Assembly: GCF_033101155.1 (NCBI RefSeq) | Contig: NZ_JAWMPX010000003.1 | Span: forward strand, 244,677 to 308,676 | Direction of reading: 5' to 3' | Length of the DNA: 64,000 nucleotides | From: Tropicimonas sp033101155 | GTDB lineage: Bacteria > Pseudomonadota > Alphaproteobacteria > Rhodobacterales > Rhodobacteraceae | Shown: one piece after another, positions 44,288 to 53,948 of the stretch | How positions within the stretch are numbered: the stretch's first letter is position 1 | Layout of the letters: every line of letters begins with the position of its first letter | Translations under genes and position numbers: made by a program | Notes under the pieces: model-generated | The model's input: the letters and a program-made list of their open reading frames with translations, nothing else | Told to the model about the DNA's origin: nothing | Databases searched by the model: none

Positions 44288-44758
44288 ATGGCCAATGTTG
44301 AAATGAAGGTGAATGGCAGGGCGGTGCGCCGCGACGTGCCGGACGCCACGCTTCTGTCGGAATTCCTGCGCGAGGAGCTTCGGCTCACGGGCACGCATGT
44401 CGGCTGTGATACCAGCCAGTGCGGCGCCTGCGTGGTGCATATCGATGGCAAGGCAGTCAAGAGCTGCACGGCACTGGCCGCTTCCTGCGCCGGCAGCGAG
44501 GTGACCACGGTCGAGGGGCTGGCCAATGGCGAACTGCACCCGATGCAAGCCGCCTTCAAGGACAATCACGGGCTGCAATGCGGCTTCTGCACCCCCGGCA
44601 TGATCATGTCCGGCATCGACATGGTGACCCGCTACAAGGCAGCTGGACGCGAGCTGACAGAAGAGGCGATCCGCCACGAGCTGGAAGGCAATATCTGCCG
44701 CTGCACCGGCTACCACAATATCGTGAAATCCATCCAGGACGCCGCCACCAAGATGTGA
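44288..44758 (+). CDS. coxS: Carbon monoxide dehydrogenase small subunit (2Fe-2S)
   Basis: Iron-sulfur subunit, 156 residues, passing electrons from the molybdenum centre to FAD. Plant-type cluster ligands are in GCDTSQCGACVV and a later Cys, and the second cluster in CGFCTPGM and CRCTGYHNI. An AGGGGAGGAC site precedes ATG 44288. Order S-L-M is typical of form II operons. Confidence 0.95.
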   Translation: MANVEMKVNGRAVRRDVPDATLLSEFLREELRLTGTHVGCDTSQCGACVVHIDGKAVKSCTALAASCAGSEVTTVEGLANGELHPMQAAFKDNHGLQCGFCTPGMIMSGIDMVTRYKAAGRELTEEAIRHELEGNICRCTGYHNIVKSIQDAATKM

Positions 44759-44816
44759 GCGACATCGCCTCCGGGGACGCGCCCCGTCGAGGCAACTGGA
44801 AGAAAGGGAGACCTAC

Positions 44817-47177
44817 ATGAGCGACGGAATCGGCGCGCGCGTGAAGCGCAAGGAAGACAAGCGATTCATCACCGGAAAGGGCAAGTATACCGACGACCTC
44901 CGGGTCGAGAACCAGGCCTATGCGGCCTTCGTCCGTAGCCCGCATGCACATGCAAAGCTTCTCGGGCTCGACGCCAGTGCAGCCAAGGCCATGGAGGGCG
45001 TGATTGCGGTGCTGGACGGCGAGGAACTGAATGCGGACGGCATCGGCAACATCATCACCGGCTGGGCGATCACCTCCAAGGACGGCGAGCCGATGAAATG
45101 CGGCGCATGGTCGGCCCTCGCGGTCGGCAAGGTGCGCTATGTCGGCGATGCAATCGCCATCGTGGTTGCCGAAACCCAGGCCCAGGCGCGGGTTGCGGCC
45201 GAAGCCGTCGTGGTCGAGTACGAAGAACTGCCCGCCTCTGTCTCGACCGATGGCACGCTTTCCGCCGGTGCGCCGCAAGTGCATGACAACGTTCCAGGCA
45301 ACCTGATCTATGATTGGGAGATCGGTGATGAAGCCAAGACGGATGCCGCCTTCGCAAACGCGGCACATGTTACCGAGCTGGACCTGATCAACAACCGCCT
45401 GTCGCCCAACGCGATGGAGCCGCGCTCCGCAATTTCAGTCTATGACGAGGCGGAGGAGCATTACACGCTCTACACCACCAGCCAGAACCCACACGTCGCG
45501 CGGCTGCTGCTCTCGGCCTTTTACAATGTCGCACCCGAGCACAAGCTGCGGGTTATCGCGCCGGATGTCGGCGGTGGCTTCGGCTCCAAGATCTACGTCT
45601 ATCCCGAGGAGTTGAGCTGCCTCTGGGCCGCGATGAAGACCGGTCGGTCCATCAAATGGACGTCGGATCGTTCGGAGGCCTTCCTCACAGACGCGCATGG
45701 CCGCGACAACGTCACCAACATCAAGATGGCGTTCGACGACGGCAATCGCATCACCGGGCTCAAGATCCACAATACCGCCAACCTGGGCGCCTATGTCTCG
45801 CTCTTCGCGACGGTGACGCCAACCTACCTGCACGGGACCAATTACTCCGGCGTCTATGACATCCCGGCGATCTACGGCAACGTGAAGGCGGTGCACACCA
45901 ACACGACGCCCGTTGATGCCTATCGTGGTGCCGGTCGCCCCGAAGCAACCTACATGCTGGAGCGCGTGGTCGAGACCGCCGCGCGCGAACTTGGCGTCGA
46001 TCCCGGCGAATTGCGCCGCATCAACTATATCAAGGACTTCCCCTATCAGACGCAGGTGATCCTCAACTACGACACCGGCGATTACGTGGCGACGCTCGAC
46101 ATGGCCCGTACGGCTGCCGACGTCGCGGGCTTCCCGGCACGTAAGGCCGAAGCGGCGGCACGCGGCAAGCTCCGCGGTCTCGGCTATGCCTCTTTCGTGG
46201 AAGCCAGCGGCATCGCGCCCTCCGCAGCGGTTGGATCGCTCGGCGCCGGTGTGGGGCTCTGGGAATCCGCCGAGGTCCGGGTCAACCCGGTCGGCACGAT
46301 CGAAATCCTGACCGGCAGCCACAGCCACGGCCAGAGCCACGAAACCACCTTTGCCCAGCTTGCATCCGACCGTTTTGGCATCCCGATCGACAACGTCCAG
46401 ATCGTGCATGGCGACACCGACAAGGTGCAGTTCGGCATGGGCACCTACGGTTCGCGTTCCGGTCCGGTGGGCATGTCGGCGGTCATGCGAGCACTCGACA
46501 AGGTCGAGGCAAAGGTTCGCAAGATCGCCGCGCACACGCTGGAAGCCAGCGAGGATGACCTCGTGATCGAAAACGGCGAGGTCAAGGTCGCGGGCACGGA
46601 CAAGTCGATGGCATGGCACGAGGTCGGACTCGCCGCCTATACCGGGCACAACCTGCCGCCCGAGATGGAACCCGGCCTCAAGGAAGGCGCTTTCTTCGAC
46701 CCGGTCAACTTCGCCTTCCCGGCCGGCACGTTCATCTGCGAAGTCGAGGTCGACCCGGAGACAGGCACGACAGAGATCGTCCAGTTCGTCGCCGCGGACG
46801 ATTTCGGCACGATCATCAACCCGATGGTCGTCGAGGGGCAGGTCCATGGCGGTGTCGTTCAGGGGATCGGCCAGGCCATGCTCGAGGGCGTGGTGTATGA
46901 CGCGGATGGCCAGCTCCTGACCGGCTCCTACATGGACTACGCGATGCCGCGGGCCAAGGACGTGCCGAGCTTCGTGGTCGAACATGGCTGCACACCGACC
47001 CCCAACAATCCGCTGGGTATCAAGGGATGCGGCGAGGCAGGCGCGATCGGCTCACCGCCGGCCGTGATCAATGCCATCACCGATGCCATTGGCAACAACG
47101 CCTTGGAGATGCCCGCGACACCCTTGGCTGTCTGGCGCGCGATCCAGGCTGCCAAAGCCGACGTTGCGGCGGAATAA
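44817..47177 (+). CDS. coxL: Carbon monoxide dehydrogenase large subunit, form II type
   Basis: Molybdenum-binding catalytic subunit, 786 residues. It includes the cofactor-binding GGGFGSK, GxGxWESA-type segments and the conserved Glu in GCGEAGAIGSPPAV near the C-terminus. The active-site loop reads AYRGAGR at residues 368-374, which marks form II; form I enzymes with proven high CO oxidation have AYxCSFR with the Cys that bridges copper. So CO oxidation is uncertain and another substrate is possible. Strong GAAAGGGAGA ribosome binding site upstream. Confidence 0.93.
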   Translation: MSDGIGARVKRKEDKRFITGKGKYTDDLRVENQAYAAFVRSPHAHAKLLGLDASAAKAMEGVIAVLDGEELNADGIGNIITGWAITSKDGEPMKCGAWSALAVGKVRYVGDAIAIVVAETQAQARVAAEAVVVEYEELPASVSTDGTLSAGAPQVHDNVPGNLIYDWEIGDEAKTDAAFANAAHVTELDLINNRLSPNAMEPRSAISVYDEAEEHYTLYTTSQNPHVARLLLSAFYNVAPEHKLRVIAPDVGGGFGSKIYVYPEELSCLWAAMKTGRSIKWTSDRSEAFLTDAHGRDNVTNIKMAFDDGNRITGLKIHNTANLGAYVSLFATVTPTYLHGTNYSGVYDIPAIYGNVKAVHTNTTPVDAYRGAGRPEATYMLERVVETAARELGVDPGELRRINYIKDFPYQTQVILNYDTGDYVATLDMARTAADVAGFPARKAEAAARGKLRGLGYASFVEASGIAPSAAVGSLGAGVGLWESAEVRVNPVGTIEILTGSHSHGQSHETTFAQLASDRFGIPIDNVQIVHGDTDKVQFGMGTYGSRSGPVGMSAVMRALDKVEAKVRKIAAHTLEASEDDLVIENGEVKVAGTDKSMAWHEVGLAAYTGHNLPPEMEPGLKEGAFFDPVNFAFPAGTFICEVEVDPETGTTEIVQFVAADDFGTIINPMVVEGQVHGGVVQGIGQAMLEGVVYDADGQLLTGSYMDYAMPRAKDVPSFVVEHGCTPTPNNPLGIKGCGEAGAIGSPPAVINAITDAIGNNALEMPATPLAVWRAIQAAKADVAAE

Positions 47178-47191
47178 GGGAGAAGACGCAA

Positions 47192-47989
47192 ATGTATCCG
47201 ACAAAATATCACAAGCCCGACTCCCTTGAAGCCGCGCTGGCGCTGCTCTCTTCCTCGGAAGAGGCCAAGGTGCTGGCGGGGGGCCACACGCTGCTGCCGA
47301 CGATGAAGAACCATCTCGCCGCACCGTCTGACGTGGTCGATATCCGGGGAATCGCCAATCTCCACGGCATCTGCGAGGACGGCGACAGCATCGTTATCGG
47401 CGCCACCACAACCCACGCGGAGGTCGCTGGTTCTGAACTGGTGCTCGCCGCCTGCCCGGCACTGGCCTGTCTCGCGGCGGGGATCGGCGATCCGGCGGTG
47501 CGCCATGCCGGCACAATCGGTGGGAGTCTCGCCAATAACGACCCGGCAGCCGACTACCCCGCTGCCGCGCTCGGCCTCGGCGCCACCATCGTCACCACGC
47601 AGCGCGAGCTCGCGGCGGCGGATTTTTTCGACGGTATGTTCGCCACCGTGCTGGAGGAGGACGAGATTGTCACGGCGATCCGTTTCCCGAAAGCCGAGGC
47701 GGCGGCCTATGCGAAATTCCCCAACCCGGCCTCGCGCTACGCAATGGTCGGTGTCTTCGTGGCGAAACGCTCCGACGGCGTGCGTGTCGCGATCACCGGC
47801 GCGGGGGAGGACGGCGTGTTCCGCCATGACGGGCTCGAAGCGGCGCTTTCGGCGAATTTCGCGCCCGAGGCGGTCACTGGGGTCGCGATCTCGCCAGACG
47901 GGTTGCTGTCGGACCTGCATGGCGACGGAGAATACCGGGCCAACCTGATCTCGGTGATGGCGAAGCGGGCGGTCCAGGCGGTGGCCTGA
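47192..47989 (+). CDS. coxM: Carbon monoxide dehydrogenase medium subunit (FAD)
   Basis: FAD-binding subunit, 265 residues. The two flavin-binding motifs are AGGHTLLP near residue 31 and TIGGSLANNDP near residue 107. ATG 47192 follows GGGAGA, 14 bases after the coxL stop; a longer open frame from 47027 overlaps coxL and is not conserved. Last gene of the cluster. Confidence 0.95.
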   Translation: MYPTKYHKPDSLEAALALLSSSEEAKVLAGGHTLLPTMKNHLAAPSDVVDIRGIANLHGICEDGDSIVIGATTTHAEVAGSELVLAACPALACLAAGIGDPAVRHAGTIGGSLANNDPAADYPAAALGLGATIVTTQRELAAADFFDGMFATVLEEDEIVTAIRFPKAEAAAYAKFPNPASRYAMVGVFVAKRSDGVRVAITGAGEDGVFRHDGLEAALSANFAPEAVTGVAISPDGLLSDLHGDGEYRANLISVMAKRAVQAVA

Positions 47990-48022
47990 CCTTCCAGAAT
48001 CGGCCCGCACCACCTTGGCAAA

Positions 48023-48053
48023 ACAAAAAAAGGCCGCCCCGAGGGGCGGCCTT
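48023..48053 (-). terminator. Factor-independent terminator of tuf
   Basis: On the minus strand AAGGCCGCCCC and GGGGCGGCCTT (48030-48053) make a long G+C stem with a minimal loop, followed by TTTTTTTG. It starts 21 bases after the tuf stop and may also stop transcripts from coxM. Confidence 0.93.
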
Positions 48054-48074
48054 GACCGTTTTCTCGAGCGTTGA

Positions 48075-49250
<1,176 letters not shown>

Positions 49251-49305
49251 GTCTCGTGGCGCCTCGTCTTTGGGGGGCAACCTGCGGCCCGTTTACACCG
49301 CGCGC

Positions 49306-49334
49306 GATTTATGGCGTCTGGCGCGAAAAATCAA
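49306..49334 (-). promoter_or_regulatory. Putative tuf promoter
   Basis: On the minus strand TTGATT (49329-49334), 17-base spacer, TAAATC (49306-49311); about 50 bases of leader precede the ATG. The -35 box is built into the terminator hairpin of the upstream lipoprotein gene. Confidence 0.4.
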
Positions 49335-49347
49335 GCGAATTCGCTTG
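49326..49347 (-). terminator. Factor-independent terminator of the lipoprotein gene upstream of tuf
   Basis: The self-complementary CAAGCGAATTCGCTTG (49332-49347) forms a 6-base stem with AATT loop and is followed on the minus strand by ATTTTT. It separates the lipoprotein transcript from tuf. Confidence 0.75.
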
Positions 49348-49373
49348 TTTCCGCGCCTGCGCGACCCGTTTCT

Positions 49374-49970
49374 CTACTCGGTCGTGGCCTCGCTTCCGGG
49401 ACGCTTGGCAAACCACTCTTCGTTCTCGCGCATCCACTTCTCGACCTGGAGCGCAACGTTGGCGGCGAGGTTCGCAACCTGCTCATCCTTGTTCTTGGTG
49501 ATGCCGGAGCCAATGAAGAGATCGGGGCTGGCGGATTCGAAGACCGTGAACTGGCGCGGTTCCTGGTTGATCTTGCCACCCTTGGCATTGTCCCAGACGG
49601 TCGCTTCGACCACCACGACCGATTTCGGCGCGAGCACCAGCGGCACACCGGGCACGGCGACCGAATAGCCAAGGACCGCAATACCGAGATGGTACAACTG
49701 GCTGCCGTCATAACGGCCGAGGCGCGCGTCGATCGCCTCTTTCATAGCCTCTTCCCAGACATCGGCCGGCACGTCGCGGGAGGGCTGCACTTTCTGCACC
49801 TCGTCGGCGACGACGATGTTGTGTACGAGCTTGAACTCGCCCAACGGCTCGACGGATTGTTGCGAGACGGGCGTCTGGCTGCTGCATGCGGCGAGGGCGG
49901 CAAGGCTGGCCAGTGCGAAGAGGCGTCGGGACTGTCTGAAGGTCGGGCGGATCATCGTGCAGCTCGTCAT
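49374..49970 (-). CDS. Lipoprotein of unknown function
   Basis: Envelope lipoprotein of 198 residues with lipobox ALAAC, acyl-Cys at 29. The mature domain contains EFKLVHNIVVADEVQKVQPSRDVPADVWEEAMKEA-type sequence (residues about 42-80) and later VVVVEATVWDN; no known enzymatic motif. The C-terminal half ends in an amphipathic helix (EKWMRENEEWFAKR). ATG 49970 is used; ATG 49955 is equally possible. Divergent from pdxJ. Confidence 0.72.
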   Translation of the reverse strand: MTSCTMIRPTFRQSRRLFALASLAALAACSSQTPVSQQSVEPLGEFKLVHNIVVADEVQKVQPSRDVPADVWEEAMKEAIDARLGRYDGSQLYHLGIAVLGYSVAVPGVPLVLAPKSVVVVEATVWDNAKGGKINQEPRQFTVFESASPDLFIGSGITKNKDEQVANLAANVALQVEKWMRENEEWFAKRPGSEATTE

Positions 49971-50097
49971 TGTTTGGAACGGTTCCCCCGGCTTAACCGA
50001 GCCTTGCAGTCGGCGCAATTGCGGGGCGGCGTCCAAGATGCCTTTCCCTTGCCTGTTCACGAAGATATGTCTGCAACGCAACATGGAGTTCGTGACG

Positions 50098-50865
50098 ATG
50101 ACCACGCCCGAAGGAACCGAATTCGTGGGCCGGCTGCGGCTCGGCGTCAATATCGACCACGTGGCGACCGTGCGCAATGCGCGCGGCGGCGACGTGCCAG
50201 ACCCGTTGCGCGCCGCGCGCATTGCCGAGGCGGCGGGCTGCGACGGCATAACCGCGCACCTGCGCGAGGACCGGCGCCATATCGGCGACGCCGATATCGA
50301 GGCGCTGTCGGAACAGCTCACCGTGCCGCTCAATTTCGAGATGGCGGCGACCGACGAAATGCAGGCCATTGCGCTGCATCACAAACCGCATGCGGTTTGC
50401 ATCGTGCCCGAAAAACGCGAGGAACGGACCACCGAGGGTGGGCTCGAGGTCGCGCAGGACGAGAACAGGCTGGCCCATTTCATCGCCCCCCTGCGCGATG
50501 CCGGCATTCGGGTCTCCATCTTCATCGCCGCCGACCCGCGTCAGATCGAGGCCGCGCATCGGATCGGCGCGGCCGTGGTCGAACTGCATACCGGGGCCTA
50601 TTGCGACGCCCATGCCGAGGGCCGTTTTGACGAACGGGACGCCGAGTTGGACCGGCTGCGCGAGATGTCGAGCTTCGCCCATTCGCTTGGCCTGGAGGTG
50701 CATGCCGGTCACGGGTTGACCTATGACACGGTGCAGCCTGTCGCGGCGTTCCCGGAAATGGTCGAACTGAATATCGGGCATTTCCTCGTCGGCGAGGCGA
50801 TCTTCGTCGGGCTGGACGCGTCGATTCGCCGGATGCGGGAGCTTATGGACGAGGCACGGGCATGA
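50098..50865 (+). CDS. pdxJ: Pyridoxine 5'-phosphate synthase
   Basis: Condenses 1-deoxyxylulose-5-phosphate with 3-amino-2-oxopropyl phosphate in vitamin B6 synthesis. The 255-residue TIM barrel has VNIDHVATVRNARGG, GITAHLREDRRHI, VCIVPEKREERTTEGGL, HTGAYCDA and HAGHGLTYD, all PdxJ signatures. ATG 50098 has GGAG at 50085-50088; ATG 50083 is an alternative. It overlaps the next gene by ATGA, and pdxJ-acpS linkage is conserved in proteobacteria. Confidence 0.96.
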   Translation: MTTPEGTEFVGRLRLGVNIDHVATVRNARGGDVPDPLRAARIAEAAGCDGITAHLREDRRHIGDADIEALSEQLTVPLNFEMAATDEMQAIALHHKPHAVCIVPEKREERTTEGGLEVAQDENRLAHFIAPLRDAGIRVSIFIAADPRQIEAAHRIGAAVVELHTGAYCDAHAEGRFDERDAELDRLREMSSFAHSLGLEVHAGHGLTYDTVQPVAAFPEMVELNIGHFLVGEAIFVGLDASIRRMRELMDEARA

Positions 50866-51185
50866 TCCGCCATTGCGTCATGTTGCGGCTCCCGGACGGA
50901 TTCGACCGGACCGCGCTTGATGCGATCGTGCTGGGGCTCGCCGAATTGGTCGACGACCTGCCGGGCGCAGATGGGTTCAAGTGTGGGCCGAACAGGGATT
51001 TCGAGAGCAAGACAGCCGATTTCCCCTTCGGCTTCACGATCGACTTCGACAGCCCGGACGCGCTGTCGCACTATGCCGGCCATCCCGATCATGTCGCCCT
51101 GGGCGCACGGCTCGTGGCCATGTGTGAGGACGGAGCCGAGGGAATCGCGGTTTTCGACCTCGAGGTCGCTGGAGACGCCGAATGA
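50862..51185 (+). CDS. Dabb (stress-responsive A/B barrel) domain protein
   Basis: Small dimeric alpha/beta-barrel protein of 107 residues. It starts MIRHCVMLRLPDG and has the beta-alpha-beta pattern ending VALGARLVAMCEDGAEGIAVFDLEV; the short helix HPDHVALG is typical of Dabb. Function is not established. It is translationally coupled to both pdxJ (50862-50865) and acpS (51182-51185). Confidence 0.78.
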   Translation: MIRHCVMLRLPDGFDRTALDAIVLGLAELVDDLPGADGFKCGPNRDFESKTADFPFGFTIDFDSPDALSHYAGHPDHVALGARLVAMCEDGAEGIAVFDLEVAGDAE

Positions 51186-51607
51186 TCCTCGGGATCGGAA
51201 CCGACCTGGCGAATATCGAGCGCATTGCCGGCACGCTGGAGCGTTTCGGCGACCGTTTCCGCAACCGCGTCTTCACCGAGACCGAGCAGCGCAAGGCCGA
51301 ACGCCGGCGCGACACGGTCGGCACCTACGCCAAGCGGTGGGCGGCCAAGGAAGCCTGCTCCAAGGCGCTCGGCACCGGACTACGCATGGGGATCGCCTGG
51401 AAGGACATGGCGGTCTCTAACCTCGAGACAGGCCAGCCCGTGATGCATGTCACCGGCTGGGCCGCGCAAAGGCTCGCGGAGATGACCCCGCCGGGCCATG
51501 AGGCGATCATCCACGTCACCCTGACGGACGATCACCCCTGGGCGCAGGCCTTCGTCGTCATCGAGGCCCGCCCGGTCGCTACCCCGCCAGACCCCGGCGG
51601 CGCTTGA
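51182..51607 (+). CDS. acpS: Holo-[acyl-carrier-protein] synthase
   Basis: Transfers phosphopantetheine from CoA to acyl carrier protein. The 141 residues begin MILGIGTDLANIERI with the magnesium-binding Asp at 8 and contain AAKEACSKALGTGL with the second acidic ligand. The C-terminus carries an extra Pro-rich tail of about ten residues. Start overlaps the Dabb gene stop. Confidence 0.95.
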   Translation: MILGIGTDLANIERIAGTLERFGDRFRNRVFTETEQRKAERRRDTVGTYAKRWAAKEACSKALGTGLRMGIAWKDMAVSNLETGQPVMHVTGWAAQRLAEMTPPGHEAIIHVTLTDDHPWAQAFVVIEARPVATPPDPGGA

Positions 51608-51632
51608 CACCCCGGCCAGCGCCGATCATGTA
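51604..51632 (+). promoter_or_regulatory. Putative promoter of lepB-rnc
   Basis: Perfect TTGACA at 51604-51609 overlapping the acpS stop, 17-base spacer, CATGTA at 51627-51632. The predicted start is about 15-20 bases before lepB. The -10 box is poor. Confidence 0.35.
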
Positions 51633-51654
51633 GCCGCCAGACAAGAGACAGAGG

Positions 51655-52437
51655 ATGAGCATGGAAGACGCCAAGGACGGGATCGTCGAGACGATCAAGA
51701 CAATTGTCTATGCCCTGCTGATCGCCGGGGTGTTTCGCACTCTCTTCTTCCAGCCCTTCTGGATTCCCTCGGGGTCGATGAAGGACACATTGCTGATCGG
51801 CGATTTCCTCTTCGTCAACAAGATGGCCTATGGCTATTCGCGCTATTCCTGCCCGTTCTCGATCTGCCCCATCGAGGGCCGCATCCTCGCCTCCGAACCG
51901 GAGCGCGGCGATGTCGTCGTTTTCCGCCATCCCGTCAACGGCGCCGATTTCATCAAGCGCCTGATCGGCCTTCCCGGCGACCGGATCCAGATGAAAAACG
52001 GCATCCTGCACATCAACGGCACGCCGCTGAAGACCGAACCGGACGGGCTCTTCACCGAGCCGATGGCACCGCAGGGTCCGCAACAGCTTATGCCGCGCTG
52101 CGCCAATGGCCCGGTCGGAGAAGGCGGCACCTGCGAGAAAGAGAAGTTTATCGAGACGCTGCCCGAAGGCCGCTCCCATTCGATCCTGAATGTCGGCAAC
52201 GGGCCGACCGACAACACGCCGCTCTTCTCCGTCCCCGAAGGCCATTACTTCTTCATGGGCGACAACCGTGACAACTCCACCGACAGCCGGGTCAACCAGC
52301 TTGCCCGCGGCGTCGGCATGGTCCCCGCCGAAAACCTGATCGGCCGCGCGGACCGGATCGTGTTCTCTTCGGCAGGCAAGTCGCTCTTCTATATCTGGAC
52401 CTGGCGCCCGGACCGCTTGTTCAAGGGAATCGAGTGA
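51655..52437 (+). CDS. lepB: Signal peptidase I
   Basis: Inner-membrane serine protease that cuts Sec and Tat signal peptides. The 260 residues have one N-terminal membrane segment (about 14-32), the catalytic Ser 41 in PSGSMKDTLLIGD, the catalytic Lys 101 in FIKRLIGLPGD, and GDNRDNSTDSR. A four-cysteine pair region (SCPFSIC and RCANGPVGEGGTC) lies in the periplasmic domain. ATG 51661 with GAGG six bases ahead is an alternative start. Overlaps rnc by GTGA. Confidence 0.96.
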   Translation: MSMEDAKDGIVETIKTIVYALLIAGVFRTLFFQPFWIPSGSMKDTLLIGDFLFVNKMAYGYSRYSCPFSICPIEGRILASEPERGDVVVFRHPVNGADFIKRLIGLPGDRIQMKNGILHINGTPLKTEPDGLFTEPMAPQGPQQLMPRCANGPVGEGGTCEKEKFIETLPEGRSHSILNVGNGPTDNTPLFSVPEGHYFFMGDNRDNSTDSRVNQLARGVGMVPAENLIGRADRIVFSSAGKSLFYIWTWRPDRLFKGIE

Positions 52438-53123
52438 AGCTATCCGCCGAAGCCCGCGCCCTGCAGGACCGCCTGGGCCATGTGTTCCGCAAGCCGGAAC
52501 TGCTTGCGCGCGCGCTGACCCATCCGTCGATCGCTTCCGAGACCCGTCCGTCCAACCAGCGGCTGGAATTTCTCGGCGACAGGGTGTTGAACCTCGTGAT
52601 AGCCGAGGCGCTTTTCCTACATGACCGCCTGGCCGATGAAGGCCAGCTCGCGCCGCGCTACAATGTGCTGGTGCGCAAGGAGACCTGCGCCGATGTCGCC
52701 CGCCAGATCGACCTCGGCGCGGCGCTGAAGCTCGGGCGCTCGGAGATGATGTCCGGCGGACGGCGCAAGAACGCACTGTTGGGTGACGCGATGGAGGCGG
52801 TGCTGGCGGCGATCTATCTCGATGGCGGGCTGGAGGCAGCAAAACCGATCCTGCTGCGCCTCTGGGGGGACCGGATCGAAGCCGCCGAAGCCCTGGCCCG
52901 CGATTCGAAGACAGCGCTGCAGGAATGGGCGCAGGCCCGCGGCATGAAACCGCCAAGCTATGTCCAGACCGGCCGCTCAGGGCCGGATCACGCGCCAAAT
53001 TTCACCATCGCGGTCAAACTGGAAGATGGGCGCAGCGAAACCGCAACGGCCGGCTCCAAACGACAAGCCGAACAGCTGGCGGCCACAGCTCTGCTGGCAC
53101 GGCTTGAAAGCGGCGAAAGCTGA
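52434..53123 (+). CDS. rnc: Ribonuclease III
   Basis: Double-strand-specific endoribonuclease for rRNA processing and mRNA decay, 229 residues. The nuclease motif is NQRLEFLGDRVLNLV near residue 40, the second acidic cluster is GDAMEAVLAAIYLDGG near 118-133, and the C-terminal double-stranded-RNA-binding domain starts at about residue 155. GTG start overlaps lepB. In relatives era follows rnc; here a convergent two-component locus follows instead. Confidence 0.96.
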   Translation: MKLSAEARALQDRLGHVFRKPELLARALTHPSIASETRPSNQRLEFLGDRVLNLVIAEALFLHDRLADEGQLAPRYNVLVRKETCADVARQIDLGAALKLGRSEMMSGGRRKNALLGDAMEAVLAAIYLDGGLEAAKPILLRLWGDRIEAAEALARDSKTALQEWAQARGMKPPSYVQTGRSGPDHAPNFTIAVKLEDGRSETATAGSKRQAEQLAATALLARLESGES

Positions 53124-53237
53124 GGTCTCACGACTCCGGCACGGCTGCTGCTTGTCTGTTTTCCCCCGACACCAACACTGTCCCCGTTCATTTGAGGGGA
53201 CCGAAAGGCACGCAAGGCCGAACCATCTAGGGTCCGC

Positions 53238-53948
53238 CTATTGAAACGGCCCCATCCGGGAATAGCGCCGCTCCGGACGACCGACCGAGCCATAGACGAG
53301 ATCGGGACGAACAAAGCGCACCGAGACGAGGTATTCGAGATACCGCCGCGCGGTCGAACGGCTGACGCCGATCCGAGCCCCAACCTCCTCGGCGCTGAAG
53401 CTGGGTGCCGTCCCGTCCTCGACAAAGACGGCGCGCACAGTTTCCAGCGTCAGCATGTCGACCCCCTTGGGCAGGCGACGGCTGGCGTGATCCGGGCCGG
53501 TCTCGGCGGAGACGGGCGGATGCAGGATCCCGTCCACCTCGTCCTGTTCGAGCGTGGACCGGTCCTCGACCCGCGCCCGATAGCGCCGGTAATTGGCGAG
53601 GCAATCGGCAAAACGACCGGAGGTGAGCGGCTTGATGATGAAGTCGAAGACACCGTTGCGCATCGCCGTCTTGAGCGCCTTCACCTCGCGGGCGGCGGTG
53701 ATCAGGATCACATCCGTCTCCAACCCCTGGGCGCGGATCTCCTTCAGCAGGCCGAAGCTCTCCCCCTCGGGGAAGTAGAGATCGAGCAGCACGAGATCCG
53801 GTTCGAGCAGGGTGATCATCTCGCTGGCATCCGCCAGCGTGCTGGCGATGCCGACGACGGCAAACCCGTCCACGCGCTCGGTGAAACGGCGGTGCAGCTC
53901 GCCTATCTTTTCGTCATCCTCGACAATCAGCACCGAGATATCGCTCAT
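53238..53948 (-). CDS. Response regulator, CitB/DctR family
   Basis: Transcriptional regulator of 236 residues. The receiver domain has acidic VEDDE near residue 9, phospho-acceptor Asp in VLLDLYFPEG near 57, and Lys in IIKPLT near 106. The C-terminal HTH includes FSAEEVGARIGVSRSTARRYLEYL, as in CitB/DcuR/DctR proteins that control dicarboxylate or citrate uptake. Start overlaps the kinase stop (53945-53948). No transporter target gene is adjacent. Confidence 0.9.
   Translation of the reverse strand: MSDISVLIVEDDEKIGELHRRFTERVDGFAVVGIASTLADASEMITLLEPDLVLLDLYFPEGESFGLLKEIRAQGLETDVILITAAREVKALKTAMRNGVFDFIIKPLTSGRFADCLANYRRYRARVEDRSTLEQDEVDGILHPPVSAETGPDHASRRLPKGVDMLTLETVRAVFVEDGTAPSFSAEEVGARIGVSRSTARRYLEYLVSVRFVRPDLVYGSVGRPERRYSRMGPFQ

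Noticed and set aside
44817..47177. CoxL as a classical (form I) CO dehydrogenase
   Set aside because: The active-site loop is AYRGAGR and the gene order is S-L-M; both indicate form II.
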